NCBI GenBank assembly: GCA_002179805.1
Contig: NAVB01002543.1
Location: forward strand, 1-11,024
Reading direction: 5' to 3'
Length of the DNA stretch: 11,024 nucleotides
Origin: Acanthamoeba lenticulata
Lineage: Eukaryota > Discosea > Longamoebia > Acanthamoebidae
The position numbers were made by a program, and so were the translations under genes. The notes beneath the pieces are model-generated. The model had not been told where the DNA came from, made no database searches, and saw only the letters and a program-made list of their open reading frames with translations. The stretch's first letter is position 1, and each line of letters opens with the position of its first letter. Positions 1 through 8,500 of the stretch are shown in pieces.

Positions 1-696
1 AATGTGGCTGTGTGGCTGAGAAAAGGCCGCTGGCAGGGCTGGATGGTCAGCATGCCAGAAGGAAGTCCGTGTGGCGAGGAGAACGCGCAAGGTTCGGCCT
101 TGCTTTGGGAAGAGAAAACGTAGAGCAGACTGTGTGTTCACTCTCGTCCAATCTCCAGAAGAAGAGGAGAACGAGCAGCAGGACGAGGACCATTTCATCG
201 TGTGGAGCGCGCCCAGCGGGCCCGGCCGACCGCTCGTCCGCTGGGGTCTCGCCCTCCTCGCTCTGACCGACTTTCTTCTCGCGGTCTATCTCTTGCTCGA
301 GGGTCTAGCCCGCGACGGCGCGTGGGCATGGATGGCGTTGGCCCTTGCGGCGGACGCCTGTTGCATGCTCGGGCTGGCCTTCCACTCGGCTGGCCGTCCG
401 GCGGGCCTCGACCGCCTGCTGGCCGCCCCCGCACGGGCAGGCCTGACTGGACACGCCCTCCTCGCACTCGTGGCCGGACTCGACCAGTGGCGTGGGGCCG
501 GTTCAGTCGTCGCCGCGCTGGGTTGGAGCCATGTGGTGGTGTCGCTGGCTCTTCTCGTTTATCTCGTGCCCGAACTCGAGCAGGTACTTTGCTTGGCAAC
601 TTGCTCTTGTTTTTTTGTGTTGTACACTGACTGTGTCCGACATGTCATCGTCCCCAGACACCCAAGTGGGACTTCTCGGGCCACCCGACCAGCTGA
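1..696 (+). CDS. Putative four-pass membrane protein, 5' end uncertain
   Basis: I do not recognise this protein. My model joins 1-91, 159-583 and 658-696. Position 1 onward is open in one frame and ATGs occur at 43 and 52, so the start may be here (170 residues from ATG 43) or left of the window. The first intron (92-158, CAAG|GTTCGG to CTCCAG) is the less certain one. The second (584-657, GAGCAG|GTACTT to CCCCAG) is well supported and leads to a 12-residue tail ending PTS before TGA at 694-696. A strongly acidic stretch (EEEENEQQDED) comes before four hydrophobic segments encoded at roughly 242-307, 320-391, 433-492 and 505-570. That gives a small four-pass integral membrane protein with an acidic N-terminal side. 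No catalytic motif is visible. Reading through the second intron would give a longer product ending at 838, but the splice borders are good. Confidence 0.6.
92..158 (+). other. Possible intron of the membrane-protein gene
   Basis: 67 nt from GTTCGG to CTCCAG with a pyrimidine-rich 3' end. It is proposed because removing it joins the frame that is open from position 1 to the frame of the membrane exon (codon GAA split 1/2). Without removal, the membrane-exon frame runs back to a stop at 17-19 with no ATG. Confidence 0.45.
584..657 (+). other. Intron of the membrane-protein gene
   Basis: 74 nt, phase 0, donor GAGCAG|GTACTT, acceptor TCCCCAG, with a T-rich centre. Splicing gives a short final exon with a prompt TGA. 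Confidence 0.65.
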
Positions 697-1184
697 AGGC
701 CCAGCTGGTGTAGAGCGCATAATATTAATATGGCTGGTGTGCGGGTCGCCGCAAGCAGCTGCCTCAGTTCTTTGGTCTCTTTGCGCAAGTTTTCGATTTC
801 ATTACCTTCGTCGTCTGAAGAAGGGCCCCTTCTTCTGATTCCTCTTTGCTGCTGCTCGTCAGCATCATCGTCTTCACAATCCTGCAACTGCTCCACAGTA
901 CGCATCGATCAACAACGACGAGCACTCCAAGCGACGGCCGTCGTCGGGGCATGTCAATATGCGGCTGCTGTCGTTTTGGTTGCACACGTTCACGATGACT
1001 GGGTCTTCCTCGTCCTTCTTTGGGAGCAGCGTGGAGGGCCAGCATGTTTGTTGTACAGGCACGAGCTCTGCCCCATGTCGACCGTCAGGCCGCACTCATC
1101 CGCCAGCACCGTCTTAAGCTCCTCCAGGGTCCACGTGCTGGTCTGCGCCACAGAAGCTCCATGGGGGACGTACCGCCAGTTGGG
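645..1184 (-). pseudogene. Possible minus-strand gene or decayed gene, unresolved
   Basis: Three neighbouring minus-strand frames look protein-like in turn but do not join by a clear intron. The first, 1184-993, contains TWTLEELKTVLADECGLTVD followed by a CLYN motif (about 1136-1050). This loosely resembles the start of the ubiquitin-fold domain at the end of E1-type activating enzymes, but too weakly to assign. The second, about 1095-874, contains KKDEEDPVIVNVCNQND. The third starts at an ATG at 905-903 and stays open to 645. It is acidic, then forms a short coiled coil (NEIENLRKETKELRQLLAA), and it runs into the 3' exon of the membrane-protein gene on the other strand. It could be a gene with unusual splicing, a frameshifted relic, a sequencing error, or chance. 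If real, it would run convergent to the membrane-protein gene and divergent from the protease. Confidence 0.25.
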
Positions 1185-1221
1185 TCAATACGTCGGCTGA
1201 GCAGAACAAATAGGCTACGTG

Positions 1222-1236
1222 GAAGAAGAAGAAGAA
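1222..1236. repeat. (GAA)5 microsatellite
   Basis: Five uninterrupted GAA units lie in intergenic DNA. Read on the minus strand it is a TTC tract followed by CCACGTAG, which could act as a pyrimidine tract and acceptor for a minus-strand gene. Confidence 0.8.
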
Positions 1237-1343
1237 GTGAGTCGCTTCCTTCACAAACAACAAGGCCTCACTTTGGCTAGCATTTTTGGCGGAAGTGAGA
1301 TGAAAAGTTCTCCTTGAGAAGCTTTTTCGTTTTCGTCTGGCAT

Positions 1344-1378
1344 ATTTCCTCCTCTTGCTCTCCGGCCAAGGAGGAAAT
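1344..1378. repeat. 10-bp inverted repeat upstream of the protease gene
   Basis: ATTTCCTCCT at 1344-1353 is mirrored exactly by AGGAGGAAAT at 1369-1378, with a 15-nt spacer. It lies about 240-275 nt before the protease ATG. A dyad of this size could be a protein-binding site, or it could form a hairpin in a transcript; the sequence alone does not decide. Confidence 0.6.
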
Positions 1379-1501
1379 CGAAAAGGCGATCACTATTTCG
1401 AGAAGGAACTTTCGTAGCAACATGCCACGCATGCCGCTGCCTCTTCGTCCATCGACGGAGACAGCGAAGCCTCTTCCTACCGTTCCCTGAGGAGAGCCAT
1501 G

Positions 1502-1511
1502 TGAATAAAAA
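1502..1511 (+). promoter_or_regulatory. TATA-like element of the protease gene
   Basis: The AT-rich run GAATAAAAAG sits in otherwise GC-balanced DNA, about 110 nt before the protease ATG. A start site 25-35 nt downstream would fall near 1530-1545 (the CTAAATCAACACC stretch), giving a 5' leader of about 75-90 nt. This is a positional inference; no exact TATAAA is present. Confidence 0.4.
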
Positions 1512-1618
1512 GGCTGCGTTTCCGCAGAGCTAAATCAACACCAACTCGCCAAGCAGCCACACCTCACCACACCTCAAAGTGCTCCAACCTTGGATTGCCA
1601 AGAAACCCAACAATCACG

Positions 1619-3264
1619 ATGAACTTCCACTTGCTCAAGGGAGCTTTCTTCTTGGCTATCCTGATCGCCGGGGCATGCGCTGGTACGATCGCTGGTGCCT
1701 TCGTTCTTTCGTCGCTTTTGTTCTTCTGCTGACAACTTCCAATCAATCAGCTCTGGCGCCATTCCACAAGGCTGTGGAATCGCAGAAAGTGCACAACGAG
1801 TACATCATCGTCATGAAGCCGGACATGGTCCACACGCAGTGTGCGTACTTGCGATGGCTTTAGAAGGCGGATCTCACGACTGGCAACTGATATGAGTGTT
1901 GGTGGTGACGCAGTTAACGCGTACATGGGCGATCTGAAGACCATGTTCGCCAACCAGGTGAACGGTGAGATCGTTAACGCGTGGAACGTGGGCCAATCGT
2001 TCAGGGCTCTCCATGTTAAGACTTCGCCCGAGTAAGTCACCATATCCCACCCGGAGCGCTCTTATGCCTCCGTACTCACCCTTTTCCATCACGACAGGGA
2101 CATCCACTTCTTCCGCACGCACCCCTCGGTTGAGCTCATCGAGGAGAACCAAGTCATCAAGCTTGCCACTTACCAGACCGCCAACTGCCAGAAGCAAGAC
2201 AATGCCATCTGGGTATGTTCACTTGAAAAATCGCCTACGTAGCGATTACGCTGACCAGGCTGTTTGCAGAACTTGCAAAGGATCAACGCCCAAAACATTG
2301 CCGACATGAACGGCCAGTACTCGTACAACCAGGAGGCCAGCGAAGTGGATGCCTACATCATCGACACGTACGGGATCTCTCTCTTTCCTTGTCTTGTTCC
2401 CCATTTTGGTCCCAGTGTCTCACTCGGCCGAACACGTGCAGCGGCATCTTGACGAGCCACCAGGAGTTCCAGGGCCGCGCCATGTGGGGCGCCAACTTTG
2501 CCGATGCCAAGGACACTGATTGCAACGGCCACGGCACTCACGTTGCCGGCACCGTCGGCGGCCACACCGTCGGCATTGCTCGCGGCGTCACCCTCATCGC
2601 CGTCAAGGTCCTCGACTGCAGCGGCAGCGGCACGACGGCGGGCGTCATCTCGGGTATCCAGTGGGCCGGCCAGAACGCTCAGCGTCGCGGCCGCAAGGCT
2701 GTGGCCAACATGTCCCTCGGTGGCGGCTTCTCGGCCACCCTGAACCGTGCCGTCGCCTCGGTCGTTGACGCCGGCGTCGCCTTTGCCGTGGCGGCTGGCA
2801 ATGAGGACCAGAACGCGTGCAACACCAGCCCCGCTTCGGAGCCCAAGGCCATCACCGTCGGCGCCACGTACTACAGCGGCAACTTCTCGCAGGATACGCG
2901 GGCTTACTTCAGCAACTGGGGCTCGTGCGTTGACATCCTCGCGCCTGGTCAGGTACGTGAATCGTCCGTCTGTTGAACTGTGGTTCTGTACCTATGGTTC
3001 TGACTTCTTGTGCGCATCTAGTCGATCAAGTCGGCGTGGATCGGCAGCAACACCGCTTACAACACCATCAGCGGCACCTCGATGGCCTCGCCCCACGTCT
3101 GCGGCGTTTCGGCCCTGGTCTTCGGCGCCAACCCGACCTATTCGGCGGAGACAGTGAAGACGCACCTGCTCAAGTCGGCCACTGCTGGCGTGATCGAGCT
3201 GGACTGTGCCAAGAGCGGCTGTTCGGCCACCCCGAACCGCATGCTGTTCTCTCCTCGCTGCTGA
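1619..3264 (+). CDS. Secreted subtilisin/proteinase K-family serine protease (S8A)
   Basis: Exons 1619-1682, 1751-1840, 1914-2031, 2098-2212, 2270-2367, 2442-2952 and 3022-3264 give 412 residues. Residues 1-21 (MNFHLLKGAFFLAILIAGAC, then A) form a signal peptide. An I9 propeptide/inhibitor domain (about 38-112, starting EYIIVMKPDM) follows, which in this family chaperones folding and is then cut off. The peptidase domain carries catalytic Asp161 (DTGILTSHQEF), His192 (GHGTHVAGT), oxyanion-hole Asn282 (AAGNED) and Ser352 (GTSMASPH), so it should be active. The mature enzyme should be near 295 residues (about 30 kDa), the usual size for the proteinase K group. It is exported and cleaves proteins by the serine-peptidase mechanism. 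Two stops in tandem (TGA TAA) end the frame. Related enzymes of Acanthamoeba are secreted and linked to feeding and tissue damage (family knowledge). The Asp codon region is split from the rest by an intron at 2368-2441, which masks the motif in unspliced reading. Confidence 0.93.
1683..3021 (+). other. Six short introns of the protease gene
   Basis: Introns are 1683-1750, 1841-1913, 2032-2097, 2213-2269, 2368-2441 and 2953-3021, that is 68, 73, 66, 57, 74 and 69 nt. Donors are GTACGA, GTGCGT, GTAAGT, GTATGT, GTACGG and GTACGT; all end in AG (one TAG, at 3021). Each joint restores the conserved S8A or I9 reading frame; the fifth rebuilds the DTG active-site motif. Interval given spans first to last intron and includes exons. 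Confidence 0.88.
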
Positions 3265-3509
3265 TAAGTAAATATAAAGCGCCATATTTATTTCACCACG
3301 ATATCGGTTATTCCTTCTTTGCTCAATCATCGTGGCGCTCTGCCCACAACTAGTCCGAAGCTTCGTCACCGTGTCTTTCCCTTCAGGCGTTCAAACACAC
3401 AAAGAAAAAGGCAAGAAAAAAGGTATTTTGAACGAGCACAATAACTGCACAATGGCATGAAAAAAAAGGCGCCAAGGGCGGAAGCAAGTCGTAAAGCGGG
3501 AGAGCGAGG
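3265..3509. other. Spacer between protease and NUP188 genes
   Basis: Only 245 nt hold both the 3' UTR of the protease and the promoter/5' leader of the next gene. An inverted repeat starts five bases after the protease TGA. The A-rich stretch from about 3398 to 3422 and the A7 run near 3460-3467 are the only marked features before the next ATG. I see no TATA box for the downstream gene. Confidence 0.6.
3269..3290 (+). terminator. AT-rich inverted repeat at protease 3' end, possible processing signal
   Basis: TAAATAT (3269-3275) and ATATTTA (3284-3290) are perfect reverse complements around the 8-nt loop AAAGCGCC, directly after the tandem stops. The AAATATAAA inside could serve as a variant poly(A) signal. 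Function is inferred from position only. Confidence 0.35.
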
Positions 3510-5545
3510 ATGGAAGGTGGAGGTGGCACTCGGGCCAACGTGCTCGCTCGCCTCGACAAGACCAACAAGAAATTGCTTGAGGTGATCGACGGCAAGACAT
3601 CAGTTGATAACCATGCCGTGGTACGTTTCAGCGGGCCCGCATATACAGAATGTATATGCAGAATCCCAGCCAGCATGAACAGAATTTTCTTATCATTCAT
3701 GCTTTTAATGCGGCACTTGCACCGATTCGCTCCAGATTCAAGTGTTGGAGAACAATCACAAGCGTTTTCTTGAAAATCTGTCTGCATACAAGCCCTTTTC
3801 TTCTGCGTCGCTGGAGAAGGTGCGATCGGGCAAGGTCTCTGACACTCTCGTCATAAAGCGAGAGGCTGAACGCGAGTTCGTGGCAAAGATGAGCTCGCAG
3901 CTGGTACGGCATACTCCTACTACCGTTAACGGTCCCGCTGGTACGCTGAACTGCTGCTTCCTCTTCGCAATAGGACCTTGACGCCGTGGAGGCGCTCAAG
4001 ATCTTGCGCTCCTTCCTCAAGAACGAATCTGTGGGTCGCTTCGAGTACGACGATGCCTCGATGCGTGAGGTACGACCGTGTCGCTCGTCAAAACTCCTGA
4101 ACGACGGTGTTGACGTCGCTCTTGTTCAAGGTGACGCGGTTCTACTACAACGAGAGGAAGGCTCTGCTGGGCTGCATCGCCAGCGTCTTCCGTGTGTCCC
4201 TAACCAGCCGAGCCGAAGCGGTGATGGACGAGCGCGAGCGACTGCTCGATCCCAAAAACAAGTTTATCGATCGCATTCTTAACCAGTTCACGCACCTCTC
4301 GGACGAACAAGTGCCCAAGGGTCTTGGGCGGCGTCAGAAAGAGGCCTGGGCCAAGAACAACCTCGAGGAGCAAAGTTTGTGCCTGGAGATCTTATTTCTC
4401 ATATTCTACGTCAAGGACGTCATGTTTGACCCTGAGCTCATCCTCAACCAGGCCCGCCTCCTCAAGGTACTTACATTCGGCTGGTTCAGGCGAACAAAAA
4501 GCCTTTGCTTCCATTTTTATTTCAAGTCTGTTCTCATTCTCGTCTACGTTTGTGTACCTTTGTAGAAACACATCGTGTGGGATCGCACCCACCCGCTGCT
4601 CGGGCGGGAGAGCCTGCCTCTGATGAACAGGATCTGCGTCCAGTGCGTGCTGCTCCTGCTCCTCCATTTTGGGCTTGAGGCCATCAGTGAGGGCAACGAC
4701 GAGGCGCCCGGCAGGTACTCCGTCGCTTCCACTCGTTATAGCACGGCGCTCGACATGGACTCATAAGCACATCTCGATTCAGGACCGCTCGGCCGCAGGG
4801 AGAGGTGCGCCAGGCGCTCGACAAGGAGTTTAGCCAGTGGACAAGCAACGTAGCCCAATCCCCGCTTCTCCTGGCCTGGGCCTGCAGCTATCAATACCGA
4901 TTCAACGGCAACGTCGGCGTACGACCCTCCGGCTTTCCATTCGTCATTGGTGGCTCACCATTGATGTCGCGCATTAGGACCTTGTCTACGCGGCCCGGAC
5001 GCTGGGCGTGACCGCCTTCCTCGACATTATGATCAAGGTGTTCCCGTCGCACCAGGTATGCACCTCACGTGCTGGCCACCGCTGTCCAGCCCTTGGTCTG
5101 ACGTGCGTCTGTCGTCATGGTTGCTCCTGGTTGATCGCGCAGTCACTAGTTGCCGGCTACAAGAACGCCATTAGCGGTCTGCTGGGCGCTGCCCTCACCT
5201 GCTTTGACTTCAACGACATCGGTGATTTTGATCAAATGCTGCAGCTTTACTACGACCTCTATCAGAACGAGCACGAGCTCACTCCGTGCGATGCCCGTCC
5301 ACGTAGAGTTGTTCTTCGGTCGACATCATAGATGGTTAACACGCTTGGTTGGCGCCCCACAGGAGCTTCTTGCGGTCGAGCTTCCACGACAGGCGGCGCA
5401 ACGTGCTGTACCATGTCGCCCGCGCCAACTTCCCGCATGAGTTTGATCCCTTCATTAAGGCCTGCCAAGCGCTGGCCGCCACGCCCGTCACAGCCGAGTT
5501 CATTTACTACCAGGTCGACCAGCTCGATCGCTTCACCGTCGCCAG
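3510..5545 (+). other. NUP188 N-terminal solenoid region
   Basis: Exons 1-9 encode residues 1 to about 466. Hydrophobic helical repeats dominate. Family landmarks are the FYYNERKALLGCIASVFRV helix (exon 4), the EEQSLCLEILFLIFYVKD helix pair, HPLLGRESLPLMNRICVQCV (exon 5) and SPLLLAWACSY (exon 6). This portion corresponds to the N-terminal domain of the Nup188/Nup192 family. The boundary between exons 8 and 9 relies on the donor GTGCGA at 5286, chosen because it is the only nearby GT that keeps the frame SFLRSSFHDRRRNVLYH. Confidence 0.75.
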
Positions 5546-8500
5546 GTTTGGACTCTGCAGCCCCACCGTAAGGGGTTACGTTGCACTGACTTGTGACGTC
5601 TGGCCCGACAGGCGAGACCTCCCGGCCCACTTGGAGTGCGCCGTGGCACCGCCCACGCCAGGCCAACCCGGCGTGCAGCAGATCAGGACGCTGCGGCCAA
5701 TCCAACTTCCTGGCCTCGTCATCCCAGCCGACGCCTGGGCTCGCGTGCATCAGGTGGACAGCGATGAAGTCGTCATGTGGAATGTACGTAGTGATCATCT
5801 TTGCTTGTTGTCATGATCAATACCTCACACAAACACAAACACAAAACCTTACTTTACATAAAGGTCAAGTACTCGGGCTGGACCTACTTCATGGCCAAGA
5901 TCATCGGCCTGGCGACCAAGCTGTCCAACCGACAGCCCACGTCAGAGGCTGAGATCGTGCAGGTGACCCTCATCCTGCGACTCATGGCCCAGCTCTTTGG
6001 CAAGCAGGAGGAGCTGGTGGGCCGCCTTCAGCGGATGCTAAAGGAAACCATGGGCCGGTACGTTATCTTTTTGTCTATCTGGTCTTGTCGGTTCGCACTC
6101 ACACTTGAGCCTTTCGCAGGAATACGAACCTGCTGCGCCAGCTGTTCACGCTGCTCCGGACGGCCTCGACACTGGCGTCCTCATCGCCCGTATTGCTGGA
6201 GATGCTCGACGCCTGCGTGCGCTGCATCGACCGCTTTGCCAGCAGCCACCCGCTGCAGGTCTGGGAGGAGATGCGCCGCGGGGGTGTCCTGCAGGAGGTG
6301 AGCCTCTCCACCACCATAGCACGCACACAAGCAGGATCACACTAACGCCAGCTGGCAGATGTCGTCTTCGCTCAAGGGCAAGACCGACGGCGACATCAGG
6401 CAGATCCTGGCGCTGGAGCAGAAGAACGGCCTCTACCCGATCACTATCTCCTTCTTGAACCTCCTCTACACGCTCCTCAACTACGCCCGCAAGTGGCAGT
6501 TGCCTCGTACGTGGCTCTTGTATTTGAAAATGATATTAATTAGTATCATTCACATTTAATTAAATCCAGAATCGCGCATGGACGTGGATGCAAGCGGAGA
6601 AGAGGAAGAGGACGTGGACATGGTGTCCCTGGAGGACTTTCACCCGTGCCTCAACTTTGTCAAGGCTGACGTTTTTGCTCGCTACGACACCTGGCGCTAC
6701 CTCAAGCCCCGTCAGAAGAACAAGATTGGCATCAAGGCACGTTTCCTTTTGGTTCCTTATCAGGACTTATTTCGTGGTGCCATTGCTGGTACCGCGCTTG
6801 TTCTGATTCTTTTTTTTGACATCATTTAGATCATGAACATATTTATTGATATCCTGAGCGAGAACAGCTCGAGTCCCAACAAGGGATCCCTTTCATCGTC
6901 CACCGGCGATACTGACCTGCCCACTGCGATCCAGCCTGGTGCCTTCTTCTGGCCCTCAAGCGATCTTTGTCTTCGTAGTCAATAGTCATCTATCTTACAC
7001 ACGTGTTGCCCGCTTTTCCAGGCACCCCGGGCCAGCGTTCGGGTCTCTCATATACCCCGTTACGAGGAGCAGCTGGCTACCGGCAACAGGTTGCCCTCGC
7101 CGCGCCCCAGCGGGCCAGGTCAGCTTCCTTCCCCCTTTGTATTGTCTTCCTCTCGCTGTCGGTAGCCGGTTAACTGTTCTTCGCCTCGTGCAGGCACGTG
7201 AGCCTCAAAGAGTCGCTGCTCGCAGCCCTGCTTGATGATCGGTCCTTCCACAAGGTCTTGCTCAAGACAGCCACGATCGGCCTGCCGCAGCTGATGTGGT
7301 TGCTTGAGAAGGACCGCGAAGAGGGCATGACGCTGCACCGCGTGGTGCTCAAGTCGCTAGTGATCCTCGAGCGCGTCCTCCAAAGCAAGGAGACCCAGCG
7401 GGCCCAAGCCGCCGCTGCCGGCACAGGCGGCGACGCAGTCGGGCCGACCTCATCCCTCGAGCACTTCCTGCTTAGCATGGAGACCACCGTCCCCGCCACT
7501 GCGCTCTACGCCCAAGAAGACCTCCCTGGTGACGCCTTCTCGCCTCAATATGTGTGGAAGCCAGACCAGGTTGCTTATGTGCTGTGATGTATCGCTGCAG
7601 ACAAGATGAAGGGTATGCTGGGCACGCGGGAGGCCAACGAGGTGCACGCCATCACGGTGATCGCCAACTACATTAATTTCAGGAGCCGTGAGCCGAGCCA
7701 ACTGCCGCTCTACGCCACCAAGTGCGTCCTCACAACTCATTCTCCTTGTCATTCTCTCTTCACTGACTGACATTGTGGTCGGCCTCACTTGGCGCTCCGC
7801 CACATAGGGTGCTCACACTGCTGTGCGGGATCACGCTCGACTCGGGCTTTGCGGCGGCAGGCGCGCGGCCGCCGTCGCTCGTGGGCTACCTGGGCACGCA
7901 AGCGGAGGCAGTGCGCGACGCTTACATGTCCAAGTTGAACCAGCCGCTCTCTCCCGAGGCACGTCATGTCGCCCACCACCGTTTCCTCCTCAAGACTCAC
8001 TAGTGTGGCCATGACACGCCAACAGGAGCTCCGAGTTGCGATCCTGCAGCTGGTCGGGAAGGCGCTCGTCCACCAGCCTGGCCTGGCGCTGCTCTTTATC
8101 AACATCGAGGCCAACCGACCCAACGATGACAGCAGCGCTGCCAGCGAGAGGGCGCAAGAGTCTCACAGCTGCATCAAGATCATCCGCAAGGTGCTAGCCG
8201 CCAACCGGCAGAACCTGTCCAGGTCCGTTTCCCCCCGGCACTAATACGCCCAGTCGGCGCACCGCCTAACCGCGAAGCTGGACACGCATAATGGGGATCA
8301 CTGCACAGCGTGCCGCGGCTGTTTGCCGAGGTCACCTCGCTCCTGGCGTCCTTGTGGCGCGCGGCGCCGAGCCACCAGTCCATCATCCGGGTCCTGCGCG
8401 AGAGCCCCGACTTTTGGAAGCAGCTCACGGAGACTCTGTCGACCAGCATCGAGCGCCACCTTCACTCGTATCACGTCCGACGAGCCGCTGCCGCCGCCAC

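Larger units (their letters stand above)
697..1500. other. Intergenic region, no firm gene
   Basis: About 800 nt between the membrane-protein stop and the protease promoter. It holds the AT palindrome ATATTAATAT at 722-731, a coding-like but frame-shifting signal on the minus strand (about 1184-645), a (GAA)5 run at 1222-1236, the octamer GAAGTGAG twice (1231-1239 region and 1291-1300 region), and a 10-bp inverted repeat at 1344-1378. No tRNA or rRNA signature was seen. The plus-strand frame open at 730-1200 has serine/cysteine/leucine-rich composition typical of an antisense shadow, and I do not call it a gene. Confidence 0.5.

Noticed and set aside
195..630. Long Arg-rich frames on both strands over the membrane exon
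   Set aside because: Alternate-frame shadows of the GC-rich membrane-protein exon.
730..1200. 156-codon plus-strand frame between the membrane protein and the protease
   Set aside because: Ser/Cys/Leu-rich composition, no recognisable motif, and the opposite strand looks more protein-like.
5303..5362. Donor GTAGAG at 5303 for NUP188 intron 8
   Set aside because: It gives the wrong phase for the next exon; GTGCGA at 5286 keeps the conserved frame.
7570..7600. A 31-nt intron joining CCAGACCAG to the exon at 7601
   Set aside because: Too short and wrong phase; the donor at 7529 gives a 72-nt intron and the correct frame.
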